Positions 6,836 through 14,570 of a DNA stretch of 25,307 nucleotides are shown in pieces. This stretch comes from CAZBBC01 sp964489835. Lineage in GTDB: Bacteria; Calditrichota; Calditrichia; JAJRVZ01. Where the stretch lies: positions 1 to 25,307 of the forward strand of contig CAZBBC010000055.1 in NCBI GenBank assembly GCA_964489835.1, written 5' to 3'. Numbering within the stretch: the first letter of the stretch is position 1; each line of letters starts with the position of its first letter. Both the position numbers and the translations under genes were made by a program. The notes beneath the pieces are model-generated. The model saw only the letters and a program-made list of their open reading frames with translations, ran no database searches and had not been told where the DNA came from.

Positions 6836-7813
6836 CTATACATATTCACGGTAAATACGCAAATAGGTGCGATACTCTTCCAGTGAAACAGATGGAGGCG
6901 TCTGATGGTCCACGCTTGGAATGAAACCGCCTGTGCTCATCAGCGGATACAGACGTTCCCACTCTCTTCGTATAGCGGCCTCGCCTTTATTCATGATCAT
7001 TTTGTTAAAGTGACCAATCATCCTCAGATTTGGGAACTTTTCCCGCAGTGCCAGACCATCAACACTGGCTTGTCGTTCCAACGGAAGCACACCCTCTATC
7101 CCGTTATCCAGGAGCCACGGAACAAGGCGTGTTACATCACCATCGGTATCCACGATAGTGAGCATTCCCATCTCCTTCGCCCGGGCAATCATCTTTTCGT
7201 AATAGGGTGTCATAAATTTGTCCATCAGGTCCCGTGAGATCATTGGTCCGCGGTTGTAGGACATGTCTTCCGCTACCGTCATGAACGTCGGATATCCTAT
7301 CTTTTCAATCTGGTCCAGAAGGCGCAAATTGAAATCGAGCAAATCCTGGTTGATCTGATGCAATAGTTCCGGCTGTTCAAAAAATGCCAGCATTAGCTTG
7401 GTAAATCCCATCAGCGTGCGTGGAAACCAGAAGTAACCTTCCAGAGTAATCCATACAACAACTTCACCTCTCTGCTGTCGTTCTATCCAAGGCCGCATCC
7501 CATTAATCGCTTGGCTGTGGTCAGGAAATAGATTGGGGCGATGATTGATATAGTCATCCATATTCGAGATGATACCTTCTACATGGTGCTGTTCAGCCTC
7601 AATTGTAGCCTCGGTGGTACTGAACCAGAACTGCTTATAGGGATCCAGCCCTAAATATTCATGTATCTCAAAGATGTCTGTCAGATCCTTAGGTAGATCT
7701 TCGCCATGCCAACGCTCAATAGTCTGATCCCACCACATCGCCCATTCCCAGACCGGCAGGCGATCAAATTCTTGAAAATTCATTACGGCACGAAATCTTT
7801 CAACATGGTTCAT
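6836..7813 (-). CDS. uroporphyrinogen decarboxylase (URO-D)-family protein, methyltransferase-like, copy 2
   Basis: A 325-residue protein with the N-terminal signature ERFRAVMNFQEFDRLPVWEW typical of uncharacterised URO-D-family proteins, a conserved AEDMSYNRGPMIS segment (181-193), the loop MTPYYEKMI, and a strand VDTDGDV (221-227) where MtaA-type enzymes carry the zinc-binding HxCG. Both His and Cys are replaced, so classical zinc/corrinoid methyl transfer is uncertain. It is 30 nt downstream of the xylose-isomerase-like gene with a weak AAGG upstream of its ATG, so it is probably co-transcribed. Substrate unknown; by context a sugar or sugar-derived acid (inference). Confidence 0.8.
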   Translation of the reverse strand: MNHVERFRAVMNFQEFDRLPVWEWAMWWDQTIERWHGEDLPKDLTDIFEIHEYLGLDPYKQFWFSTTEATIEAEQHHVEGIISNMDDYINHRPNLFPDHSQAINGMRPWIERQQRGEVVVWITLEGYFWFPRTLMGFTKLMLAFFEQPELLHQINQDLLDFNLRLLDQIEKIGYPTFMTVAEDMSYNRGPMISRDLMDKFMTPYYEKMIARAKEMGMLTIVDTDGDVTRLVPWLLDNGIEGVLPLERQASVDGLALREKFPNLRMIGHFNKMIMNKGEAAIRREWERLYPLMSTGGFIPSVDHQTPPSVSLEEYRTYLRIYREYV

Positions 7814-7843
7814 TGGCTGGAACCTTCATTATTTTTCTCTTCT

Positions 7844-8878
7844 TCATGAATCCAAAAGTTTTTCTACGATATACATATCCAGTGCTTCATAATCTCGCTG
7901 TGAAATCATCGTATTCATTTTCTTCTGATCCAGGCTACGCGATATTTTCAGCAGTCTCTGAAAAATCTTACGACTGTTGGACAGATGTTTGGTAGCCACA
8001 GAAGCTTTTTGGGTGCGCATCGCTTTCACATCTAATCCAATCCATTCACCCTTCCTGCCGTAATCGTATTGATCCAGAATACGCACCTGATTAAATGCCC
8101 GGCGCAGATCCACGCTGCCAAACGTCTTGTCTTGATCAAACTTCAAACCATTCTGATCATTCAAGTGTACGGTCCATAATTTCTGATGTGCTAAAGCAAA
8201 CCCCATTTCATCCGATGGATCCAATCCGGCCAGAATGGCATGGGCACTCTCGATATTGACGCCGACGCGAGCAGGATCTTTCGTGAGATGGGCAATAGCC
8301 AGGGCATGACCGGTTGTCGGCAGGTAGGCCTGATCCATTGGTTCATTTGGTTTGGGTTCAATCGCTAGGCGAATTCCCGGGTCATAGTCTAACATCCTGT
8401 TGATGGCCTCAACAAGCCGGTCAATGGCAATCTTACTATCCTTTGCCTCACGAATATAGGTTCCTTCACGGGCCAGCCACAGGACGATAAGATCCGTCTC
8501 CAGAGCCCGGGCAATATCAATCGACCTCAGGCTTCTCTCGATGGCATATTTTCGCAATTTCGAATCATTATTGGTATAGCCACCGTCAATGGTCCGGGGA
8601 TCTTCCCAGAGTCTAGGTGCCACAAATTCAGCCTTCAATCCATGTTTCGCAAGACTTTTTCTCACCGCTTTTGCCCGGTTGATTATCTGTTGTGCGTTAA
8701 GCGTGTTCATCTCCGGTACCGCATCATCATCATGAAACTGGACGGCACCAAAACCCAGTTTCTTGTAAAGGCCAAGTTTCTGATTGAAGGATATCGATTC
8801 ACGAACCGAGGGTCCAAAGGGATCACCGCCTTCATGAATATTCCACGGACCAAACGAAAATCTAAATACGCCTCCCAT
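7844..8878 (-). CDS. xylose isomerase-like TIM-barrel sugar isomerase (group I type)
   Basis: The 344-residue protein follows actinobacterial-type xylose isomerase closely: FSFGPWN...DPFGPSVR, FHDDDAVP (catalytic His49, Asp52), LWLAREG (Trp134), IEPKPNEP (Glu174, Lys176), NIESAH (Glu210, His213), FDQDKTFG (Asp248, Asp250) and GLDVKAMRT (Asp283). Such enzymes interconvert aldoses and ketoses using two divalent metals. Oddity: the metal-1 ligand normally present as HIDLN is VHLND here, so Asp is replaced by His238. The chain is about 40 residues shorter than the family. These changes suggest another substrate than xylose. The start is fixed by AGGAG (8886-8890) seven bases upstream of the ATG. 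It lies between the fucosidase and URO-D genes. Confidence 0.85.
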   Translation of the reverse strand: MGGVFRFSFGPWNIHEGGDPFGPSVRESISFNQKLGLYKKLGFGAVQFHDDDAVPEMNTLNAQQIINRAKAVRKSLAKHGLKAEFVAPRLWEDPRTIDGGYTNNDSKLRKYAIERSLRSIDIARALETDLIVLWLAREGTYIREAKDSKIAIDRLVEAINRMLDYDPGIRLAIEPKPNEPMDQAYLPTTGHALAIAHLTKDPARVGVNIESAHAILAGLDPSDEMGFALAHQKLWTVHLNDQNGLKFDQDKTFGSVDLRRAFNQVRILDQYDYGRKGEWIGLDVKAMRTQKASVATKHLSNSRKIFQRLLKISRSLDQKKMNTMISQRDYEALDMYIVEKLLDS

Positions 8879-8940
8879 TTTGCTTCTCCTTTTTTAGGAT
8901 AGTGTCATGCTATTACAGTTAAATCTAAGTTGTTTTTCTC

Positions 8941-9963
8941 TTAGTGAATTTTTCCTGCGCGTATCATTTCTCCCACTTGTTTGAGTGTGTTAACATCAAT
9001 ATCACGTAGCCGTCCCTGGTAATCAGGCCCTACATTGACTGAAAATATGTTCGCGTACTTCACGGCTCCGAGGTAGTCCCTGTAGATCTTCTCCGCAGAA
9101 TGACAAAGGTTATCATGCTTGGGGAGGGAATAGAACCATTGGGCACCACCCTCGTGTGCGGGAAGAATGGGATAGGTGAACTCCGCTACCAGGTATTTGC
9201 TATAATCCTGCTCGGCTTCCTTGTTGTACTCGGTAGCAGCGGCATCACCCAATTTACCCGGGCGACCTCTTTCGCGCAGACACAACCGGCCGGCCGGTTG
9301 TCCATGATTGAAACCTACAAATGTATTCGGCTGAAATTTATGCATCCATTGAACGGTTGCTTCGTGTGACAGTCCACCTGTTCCTACCGCATGGTCCATC
9401 CACCAGAATTCGATGGGACCGTACTGCGTCAGCAGCTCCTTAAGTTGTGCTTTTTTTACTTCCGGATTTGAACCGCCCTGGCCCCCCTTGCCATAAACGG
9501 CACCCGGCCAGTTCCAGTCACCCTCGGAGAAATAAAGGGCCAGCTTAAGGCCGTACTTATCGCATGATTTTCTGAGTTTGGCCAGGACATCAATGCCCAG
9601 CGGGCTGTTGGTGACTTTCTTATCGGTGGTGGCCGTGTTCCAGAGGCAAAAGCCGTCGTGGTGTTTCGTGAGGAATAAAATGTAATTCATACCAGCGGCT
9701 TTAGCGGTTTCACACCATTGATCGGTATCACAGCCACGGGCTTTAAAGTATGAGGCATCCTTGTCGGCGGTTGGTGTCCATTCCTGTCCTGAAAAGGTGC
9801 TGAAGGACCAGCAGATAAACATACCGAAGGTCATGTCCTTGATCTGTTGAGCCCTGACCTCGTCCGGTAGTTTGGTCGTGGCGGGTTTTGGCGTCGATGT
9901 GCAGGCAGACCCAAAAACTACCAAAATCAAAAAAAAGGTTAAAATAAAAACAATTTTTTTCAT
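8941..9963 (-). CDS. alpha-L-fucosidase-like GH29 lipoprotein, catalytic domain only
   Basis: Starting at the ATG at 9963 (AGGAG eight bases upstream), the product has a lipoprotein signal with lipobox FGSAC (Cys21), then a GH29 barrel: DMTFGMFICWSFSTFSGQEW, FLTKHHDGFCLWNT (about 97-110), LKLALYFSEGDW, and IEFWWMD with the likely nucleophile Asp190. The late SVNVGPDYQGRL segment is also typical. GH29 enzymes cleave terminal alpha-L-fucose. At 340 residues the protein lacks the C-terminal beta-sandwich common in the family. It is anchored in the envelope and is the first gene of the operon, likely supplying the sugar used by the isomerase-like and URO-D genes downstream. A longer start at 9984 is open but puts charged residues before the signal. 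Confidence 0.88.
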   Translation of the reverse strand: MKKIVFILTFFLILVVFGSACTSTPKPATTKLPDEVRAQQIKDMTFGMFICWSFSTFSGQEWTPTADKDASYFKARGCDTDQWCETAKAAGMNYILFLTKHHDGFCLWNTATTDKKVTNSPLGIDVLAKLRKSCDKYGLKLALYFSEGDWNWPGAVYGKGGQGGSNPEVKKAQLKELLTQYGPIEFWWMDHAVGTGGLSHEATVQWMHKFQPNTFVGFNHGQPAGRLCLRERGRPGKLGDAAATEYNKEAEQDYSKYLVAEFTYPILPAHEGGAQWFYSLPKHDNLCHSAEKIYRDYLGAVKYANIFSVNVGPDYQGRLRDIDVNTLKQVGEMIRAGKIH

Positions 9964-10081
9964 ACCAAGATCTCCTTTATACAAACTAATCCTGAATAGG
10001 TTGATATTCTAATGCTTCTCCGTCAATTTACTCAGGACAAGTCATTGCGTAAAACGGTTTTACCAATCTATCCTTTAGCTT

Positions 10082-10789
10082 TCATGATTTGGGGTTCTCG
10101 TCATCCATATCCCATTTTATTGGATTTTCAATAATATATTTTCGTATACGGAATATCTCGTTTTCATTACGGACAATGTGTTCATAATAATTGCGTTGCC
10201 AGAGATGTCTGTCAAACGGATGCCAGGCATTTTTTTTGATGTTGCGAATATATTCATTGGTAGTCATGGTTTTAAACCATTGTATCATTTGGGATAAAGA
10301 TACCGGTTTTTGTAGGGGCGAACCGGTGTGTTCGCCCGATTTATTATTAATCGAACCATTGTATTTGTCTAGTTTAATATCAAACGAATCGGCGTGTTTG
10401 CCCGATTTATTATCAAACGAATTGTTGTCTTTCACCGACACGTTTCTATGTAATGCATGATATTTGTTTTTATTAACCATATGGATACCATCTTTTATAT
10501 CAGGGCAGACACGCCGGTCTGCCCCTACGATTATTATGCCATGTAAATGGTTGGGCATGACAATAAAATCATCCAATTCAACATTGGCAAATTTCTGTGG
10601 TAATTGATTCCACCACCTATCAATCATTTTACCTGCAGCATTCATTTGCATTTTTTTATCAATAATTTCGCCAAACAGACAAGAACGGTTCTGCACACAA
10701 ATGGTTACGAAATAGGCACCAGATTGGCTGTAATCATAACCTTTCAAACGGATTGATCGCCGATGATATAGATCCAGATTGTATATCAT
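10082..10789 (-). CDS. REP-associated tyrosine transposase (RAYT, Y1/HUH type)
   Basis: The 235-residue protein has the Y1-transposase layout: RRSIRLKGYDYSQSGAYFVTICVQNR, the HUH motif in MPNHLHGIIIV (His81, His83), then the catalytic helix RNYYEHIVRNENE (Tyr201/202) and RKYIIENPIKW. Such enzymes nick and mobilise single-stranded REP palindromes. Between residues 89 and 163 there is a polar, repeat-like insert encoded by the REP-like palindromes listed separately. The ATG overlaps the stop of the kinase gene by 4 nt (ATGA), so expression may depend on it. HUH and Tyr residues are intact and no frameshift is seen. Confidence 0.9.
   Translation of the reverse strand: MIYNLDLYHRRSIRLKGYDYSQSGAYFVTICVQNRSCLFGEIIDKKMQMNAAGKMIDRWWNQLPQKFANVELDDFIVMPNHLHGIIIVGADRRVCPDIKDGIHMVNKNKYHALHRNVSVKDNNSFDNKSGKHADSFDIKLDKYNGSINNKSGEHTGSPLQKPVSLSQMIQWFKTMTTNEYIRNIKKNAWHPFDRHLWQRNYYEHIVRNENEIFRIRKYIIENPIKWDMDDENPKS
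10316..10337. repeat. REP-like palindrome A inside the RAYT gene
   Basis: GGGCGAA (10316-10322) and TTCGCCC (10331-10337) form a 7-bp perfect stem around an 8-base loop. The block is followed by CGATTTATTATTAA. It encodes part of the polar insert of the transposase. Sequences of this kind are typical substrates of RAYT proteins, but outside copies cannot be seen here. Confidence 0.7.
10320..10424. repeat. degenerate tandem unit (about 66 bp) inside RAYT gene
   Basis: The stretch starting at 10320 (GAACCGGTGTGTTCGCCCGA, then TTTATTATTAATCGAA) recurs from 10386 as GAATCGGCGTGTTTGCCCGA, then TTTATTATCAAACGAA. The second unit has a decayed palindrome (C to T changes). A duplication of a REP-containing unit followed by mutation, keeping the reading frame, explains the pattern. 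Confidence 0.6.
10503..10524. repeat. REP-like palindrome C inside the RAYT gene
   Basis: GGGCAGAC (10503-10510) and GTCTGCCC (10517-10524) form an 8-bp perfect stem around ACGCCG. On the coding strand it gives the residues ADRRVCP just after the HUH motif strand. It is related in form, not in exact sequence, to palindrome A. Confidence 0.7.
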
Positions 10790-13149
10790 TCTCTTTCCGC
10801 AAAATATTTTTGTTTAAAGGCTTCATGTTTTTTCTTGGCCAGGGTTAACACTTCCTGAAATTCTGGATCATCACGCACCGAATCGAGAAAGGGATCAATT
10901 AAGAAAAAAGGATAACAGTAAAAACCGCTTTCAACTGCTTTCCTGAGTAAACGAAGTCCTTTTTCTTTATTGCTATGCAGACAATATAATCGTGAAATGA
11001 AGAATATAATTTCTGAATCATAGGGATTAGTTTGCTCCCAACGATCTAAGACATGTAATCCTTCTTCTGTATTTTTTTCTATGAAGGCTTTTAGGGACCA
11101 GGCAAGTGTTCCCCATATAGCATTAGGATCTTCATCTAGCACTTGATTGCAATAGGCAAGTGACGAATCTAATTTACCCAAGATATAATAAATTTCACCC
11201 CTTCTTTGTTTTGTAAATAAATTGTTTTCATAATATCTACTTAATTCTAATGCTTTTTGATATTTACCCCGAAATAAATATGTTAATTGCATAGCCCCTA
11301 ATCTAAGATTTTTACTATCGATTGATATTGTTCTTTCAACTTCCTTAGTAGATTCTTCAAGCATTCCTGTATATCTATAGATATAACTTAAACGATAATG
11401 CACCCAAGCATTATTTGGATTTATTTTTAATGCTCTAATAGCTAAATCGTAAGCATCATAAGTATTTCCTATATCTGTATATAATCCAGCTAATTGAACT
11501 AAGGCATCAATAAGATCATTATTAAGTCTAAGAGCATCCAAATAGTACTTTTTTGCCATTTCATGATAAGATGATTTATTATAAGAATGTTGGGCTAATC
11601 GTGTACTATGAAAACCTAATTCCACAAAAGCAGGTGCATATGTTGTATCTAATTGAATAGAATTTTTCAGCATTTTAATAGCTAGAGTAGAACCTTCATT
11701 AGTAAGAGGATATGAAAAACTGCGTAAATAATAATCGAAGGCTAGAGGATCTTTAGGAATATCTTTGAACATCCGATTCTGCTCTGTTGGTGCAAAATTA
11801 ATTCTTAATCCTTCAATTATTTTAATAGAGACTAAATCCTGAAGCTTAAAAGTATTTTTAAATGACTCCTCTAATTCGTCATTCCAAATCAATTTCTGAT
11901 TTGTAGCTCGAAACAGTTCAAGATTTAAGCGAATCGTATTTTTTTCTTTAAGATAATTCCCGGTCAAAATATATTCTACATTTAGATCAGTCCAATCATC
12001 AAGATAACGAACAGCGCTGAAGGGTAAAACATTCAAATTGTGAAGATATGCTAATTCTTTAATGATCCCAGCCGCCAGAGCACCCCCTAAATGATTCGTT
12101 TCCGGGTCACTCTTTAAATTAGTAAAAGGCAACACGGCCAATGATTTTATAGATTCTTCTGGTTCAGAAGTTGGAAAGAAAAGAAAACGGGTGATTAGAG
12201 CAATTAATATGAAAATAATAACCAAGGAAATGATAATTGTTCTGGATTTAGTGCTTTTTGTATTTGAGGGTTTTAGTATTGATTTATTAATTTCTAAATT
12301 TTCCCGGAGGTTATGTAAGTCCTGCAATAATTCAGCCGTGCTAACATAACGTTCCTGCGGATTTTTATTCAATGATTTTTTTACAATATTCAGTAGTTCA
12401 GACGGTATATTTTCCAATGGTTGCGGTTCTTCATTTAATATGGCATAAACAATTGATTGCTCATAATCCCCTTTAAAGGGTCGTTCCCCGGTGAGCATTT
12501 CACACAGGACCACGCCCAATGACCAGATATCGGTGCGCTGATCGACCTCTTTTCCGCTGACCTGCTCCGGGGACATGTAATAAATCGTGCCCAGGGTTGA
12601 GGATTCTTTAGTCAGTGTGCTGACACCTTTTAACTTCGCCAGTCCGAAATCAAGGATTTTGACCCAGCCATCATTATCGATCAGGATATTTTCAGGTTTG
12701 ATATCGCGGTGGACGATACCGGCCTTGTGGGCCTGGGCCAGGCCCTCGGCGATTTGATTTATAATTTTAAGAACATCTGGAACTGGTAATTGGACATTGG
12801 GAATTGGAGACGGATCCGTTCTCCCCCCTATGAAGGGGGGAGTAAGGGGGGTGTTTAAAACTTCTCTTAATGTTTTGCCCTCGACATATTCCATTACAAT
12901 GAAGATCTGATCCCCATCTTCGGCAATTTCATAAATAGTGACGATGTTAGGATGATTAAGCGAGGCGGCTGCTTTGGCTTCTCTCTGAAAACGTTCGACA
13001 TTGTCTCTGTCTTTGGTAAGCTGCTGGGGTAGGAATTTAATAGCGACTTTGCGTTCCAGTTTGAGGTCATCAGCCAGATAAACCTCACCCATCCCGCCGG
13101 CACCGATTTGCTCAATAATTTTGTAATGAGAAAGGGTTTTACCAATCAT
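10786..13149 (-). CDS. Ser/Thr protein kinase with transmembrane helix, FlgO-like domain and TPR repeats
   Basis: A 787-residue protein. Kinase domain at about 1-280: Gly loop IGAGGMGEVY, Lys38, catalytic HRDIKPEN (147-154), DFG (167-169), GTIYYMSPEQ. A transmembrane helix (304-325) follows, then a FlgO/guanylate-cyclase-linked-type domain starting SLAVLPFTNLKSDPETNHLG (336-355), then TPR-like helices (about 470-770). This PknB-like architecture is common in FCB and Acidobacteria-type lineages and is thought to sense envelope or peptide signals through the outer part. Oddity: residues 100-121 (LNTPLTPPFIGGRTDPSPIP and neighbours) interrupt the loop between helices D and E and derive from a C/G palindrome. 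The ribosome site is weak. The stop overlaps the RAYT start. Confidence 0.92.
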   Translation of the reverse strand: MIGKTLSHYKIIEQIGAGGMGEVYLADDLKLERKVAIKFLPQQLTKDRDNVERFQREAKAAASLNHPNIVTIYEIAEDGDQIFIVMEYVEGKTLREVLNTPLTPPFIGGRTDPSPIPNVQLPVPDVLKIINQIAEGLAQAHKAGIVHRDIKPENILIDNDGWVKILDFGLAKLKGVSTLTKESSTLGTIYYMSPEQVSGKEVDQRTDIWSLGVVLCEMLTGERPFKGDYEQSIVYAILNEEPQPLENIPSELLNIVKKSLNKNPQERYVSTAELLQDLHNLRENLEINKSILKPSNTKSTKSRTIIISLVIIFILIALITRFLFFPTSEPEESIKSLAVLPFTNLKSDPETNHLGGALAAGIIKELAYLHNLNVLPFSAVRYLDDWTDLNVEYILTGNYLKEKNTIRLNLELFRATNQKLIWNDELEESFKNTFKLQDLVSIKIIEGLRINFAPTEQNRMFKDIPKDPLAFDYYLRSFSYPLTNEGSTLAIKMLKNSIQLDTTYAPAFVELGFHSTRLAQHSYNKSSYHEMAKKYYLDALRLNNDLIDALVQLAGLYTDIGNTYDAYDLAIRALKINPNNAWVHYRLSYIYRYTGMLEESTKEVERTISIDSKNLRLGAMQLTYLFRGKYQKALELSRYYENNLFTKQRRGEIYYILGKLDSSLAYCNQVLDEDPNAIWGTLAWSLKAFIEKNTEEGLHVLDRWEQTNPYDSEIIFFISRLYCLHSNKEKGLRLLRKAVESGFYCYPFFLIDPFLDSVRDDPEFQEVLTLAKKKHEAFKQKYFAERE
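12821..12842. repeat. C/G palindrome inserted in the kinase gene
   Basis: CTCCCCCC (12821-12828) and GGGGGGAG (12835-12842) form an 8-bp stem with a 6-base loop, followed by TAAGGGGGGTG. This is the pattern of a common small palindromic repeat that gives TPLTPPFIGGR when read in frame. It lies within a segment of about 66 bases (12787-12852) that has no counterpart in typical kinase domains, and it keeps the frame open. Confidence 0.7.
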
Positions 13150-13298
13150 GTGAATATCTTAGCCACAAAAAACGGAGAAATAAAGAAAATTCTAAAAAGT
13201 TTTCATCAAAGGAGCGGTTTTTAAATCTTGGGATCAGGATACTTGTAGATGATAAATCGTGTCCCATTTTTAATGAACGGAGAAGTCTCGTTAAATTG

Positions 13299-14498
13299 TC
13301 ATCTATTATTTAAAGTCACATTCTTTGTTTTATCCTTTACAAAGATGAATAGTCCCGTCGAAATTATCGACAAGGCAGAACCAAATACAAATGTTGATTC
13401 CGGACTTATTTTATCCCACAGCAAGCCGGCAATAAATCCACCGGGAAGCGCGACCAGCCCGATGGCTGTATGAAATATTCCTAATGACGTTGCTTTTAGA
13501 TGTGTCGGTGCCAGATCTGTCACAAATGCTCGTTGGGCCCCATCGATCATCGCAAAGAATATCCCATAAGTAACAAAAAATAACCCTATGGAATAAATAG
13601 TTGAAGTAAATATCAAACCACCGGAAGTGATTGCAAATACTAAATAGCCCATGAGCAAAATTGGTTTTCTACCGATTTTATCAGATAATACACCAAAAGG
13701 TATGCTGCAAATAGTATAAACGATATAAAACAGAACATAGAGAAGGATTGCCCTGTTATCGGCTAATCCTATGTTCTGCGCCCTTAACAATAGAAAGGCA
13801 TATCCAAAATGCCCAAAGGCAAATATTGAAGAAACGATTATAAATAATCTCAAATTTGTCGGCAGTTCCTTAAAACTTAACTTAATAGATGTTTCTTTTG
13901 CACCTATTGTTACGGGGGATTTTTTTTCTTTGATAAATATAATGGCAAATACGGCGATTATCGAGGGAACAAAAGCAAACAGGAAAATATTTCGATATCC
14001 AAACGTTGGAAGAAGTAAAAAAGCTAAAAGTGCCCCTAAAACCGAACCAATGCCATCCATCGCCCGGTGAAATCCAAAGGCTTTCCCCCTAACGTTTTCA
14101 TCACAGGATTCAGCCACCAGTGCATCTCTCGGGGCAGTTCTTAAGCCTTTACCAATTCTTTCCAGTACCCTGATAAAAAGAACAAAAGACCAGGCACTGG
14201 CAAGAGAAAATAAGGGTTTTGTGATAGATGACAAAGAATAGCCAAAAAAGACAAAAGGTTTTCTTTTTTTTATTTTGTCAGACCAATAGCCAGAGAAAAC
14301 TTTCAATAAAGAAGCGGTTGTTTCTGCGGCACCTTCTACAATACCCACGACAGAAGCGCCAGCACCCAGGACGGTGGTCAGGAATAAAGGAATTAAGGGA
14401 AAAACCATCTGGCTGCTGAGATCCGTAAATAAACTAACAAATCCCAAAATAAGTATGTTCTTAGTAATACCTTTGAATATTTGACGTTGTTTGTCCAT
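13299..14498 (-). CDS. MFS transporter
   Basis: A 399-residue protein with about twelve membrane segments. Characteristic segments are the N-terminal FVSLFTDLSSQMVFPLIPLFL, motif A-like GYWSDKIKKRKP in loop 2-3, and RVLERIGKGLRTAPRDALVAES after the fourth helix, followed later by GVLSDKIGRKP (second motif A). This is a common subfamily of drug/small-molecule antiporters whose substrate is not predictable. The ribosome site is weak. It lies 149 nt upstream of the kinase on the same strand and is probably transcribed separately. A short palindrome precedes it (14519-14537). Confidence 0.9.
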   Translation of the reverse strand: MDKQRQIFKGITKNILILGFVSLFTDLSSQMVFPLIPLFLTTVLGAGASVVGIVEGAAETTASLLKVFSGYWSDKIKKRKPFVFFGYSLSSITKPLFSLASAWSFVLFIRVLERIGKGLRTAPRDALVAESCDENVRGKAFGFHRAMDGIGSVLGALLAFLLLPTFGYRNIFLFAFVPSIIAVFAIIFIKEKKSPVTIGAKETSIKLSFKELPTNLRLFIIVSSIFAFGHFGYAFLLLRAQNIGLADNRAILLYVLFYIVYTICSIPFGVLSDKIGRKPILLMGYLVFAITSGGLIFTSTIYSIGLFFVTYGIFFAMIDGAQRAFVTDLAPTHLKATSLGIFHTAIGLVALPGGFIAGLLWDKISPESTFVFGSALSIISTGLFIFVKDKTKNVTLNNR

Positions 14499-14518
14499 TC
14501 AAAATTTTAGACAGGATC

Positions 14519-14537
14519 ATCCCGACTCAGTCGGGAT
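14519..14537. terminator. short palindrome between nuclease and MFS genes
   Basis: ATCCCGAC (14519-14526) and GTCGGGAT (14530-14537) form an 8-bp stem with a 3-base loop. On the - strand it follows the nuclease stop (14571) by 33 bases; a T-run is present only on the + strand side (CAAATTTTTATTTT). It may terminate the nuclease transcript or be a small dispersed palindrome. Confidence 0.5.
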
Positions 14538-14570
14538 CAAATTTTTATTTTCTTTAGTAGCATAGGAGAC

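Noticed and set aside
10316..10424. A possible CRISPR-like array because of repeated units with palindromes
   Set aside because: There are only two diverged units, inside a coding sequence, with no regular spacers; RAYT/REP biology explains them better.
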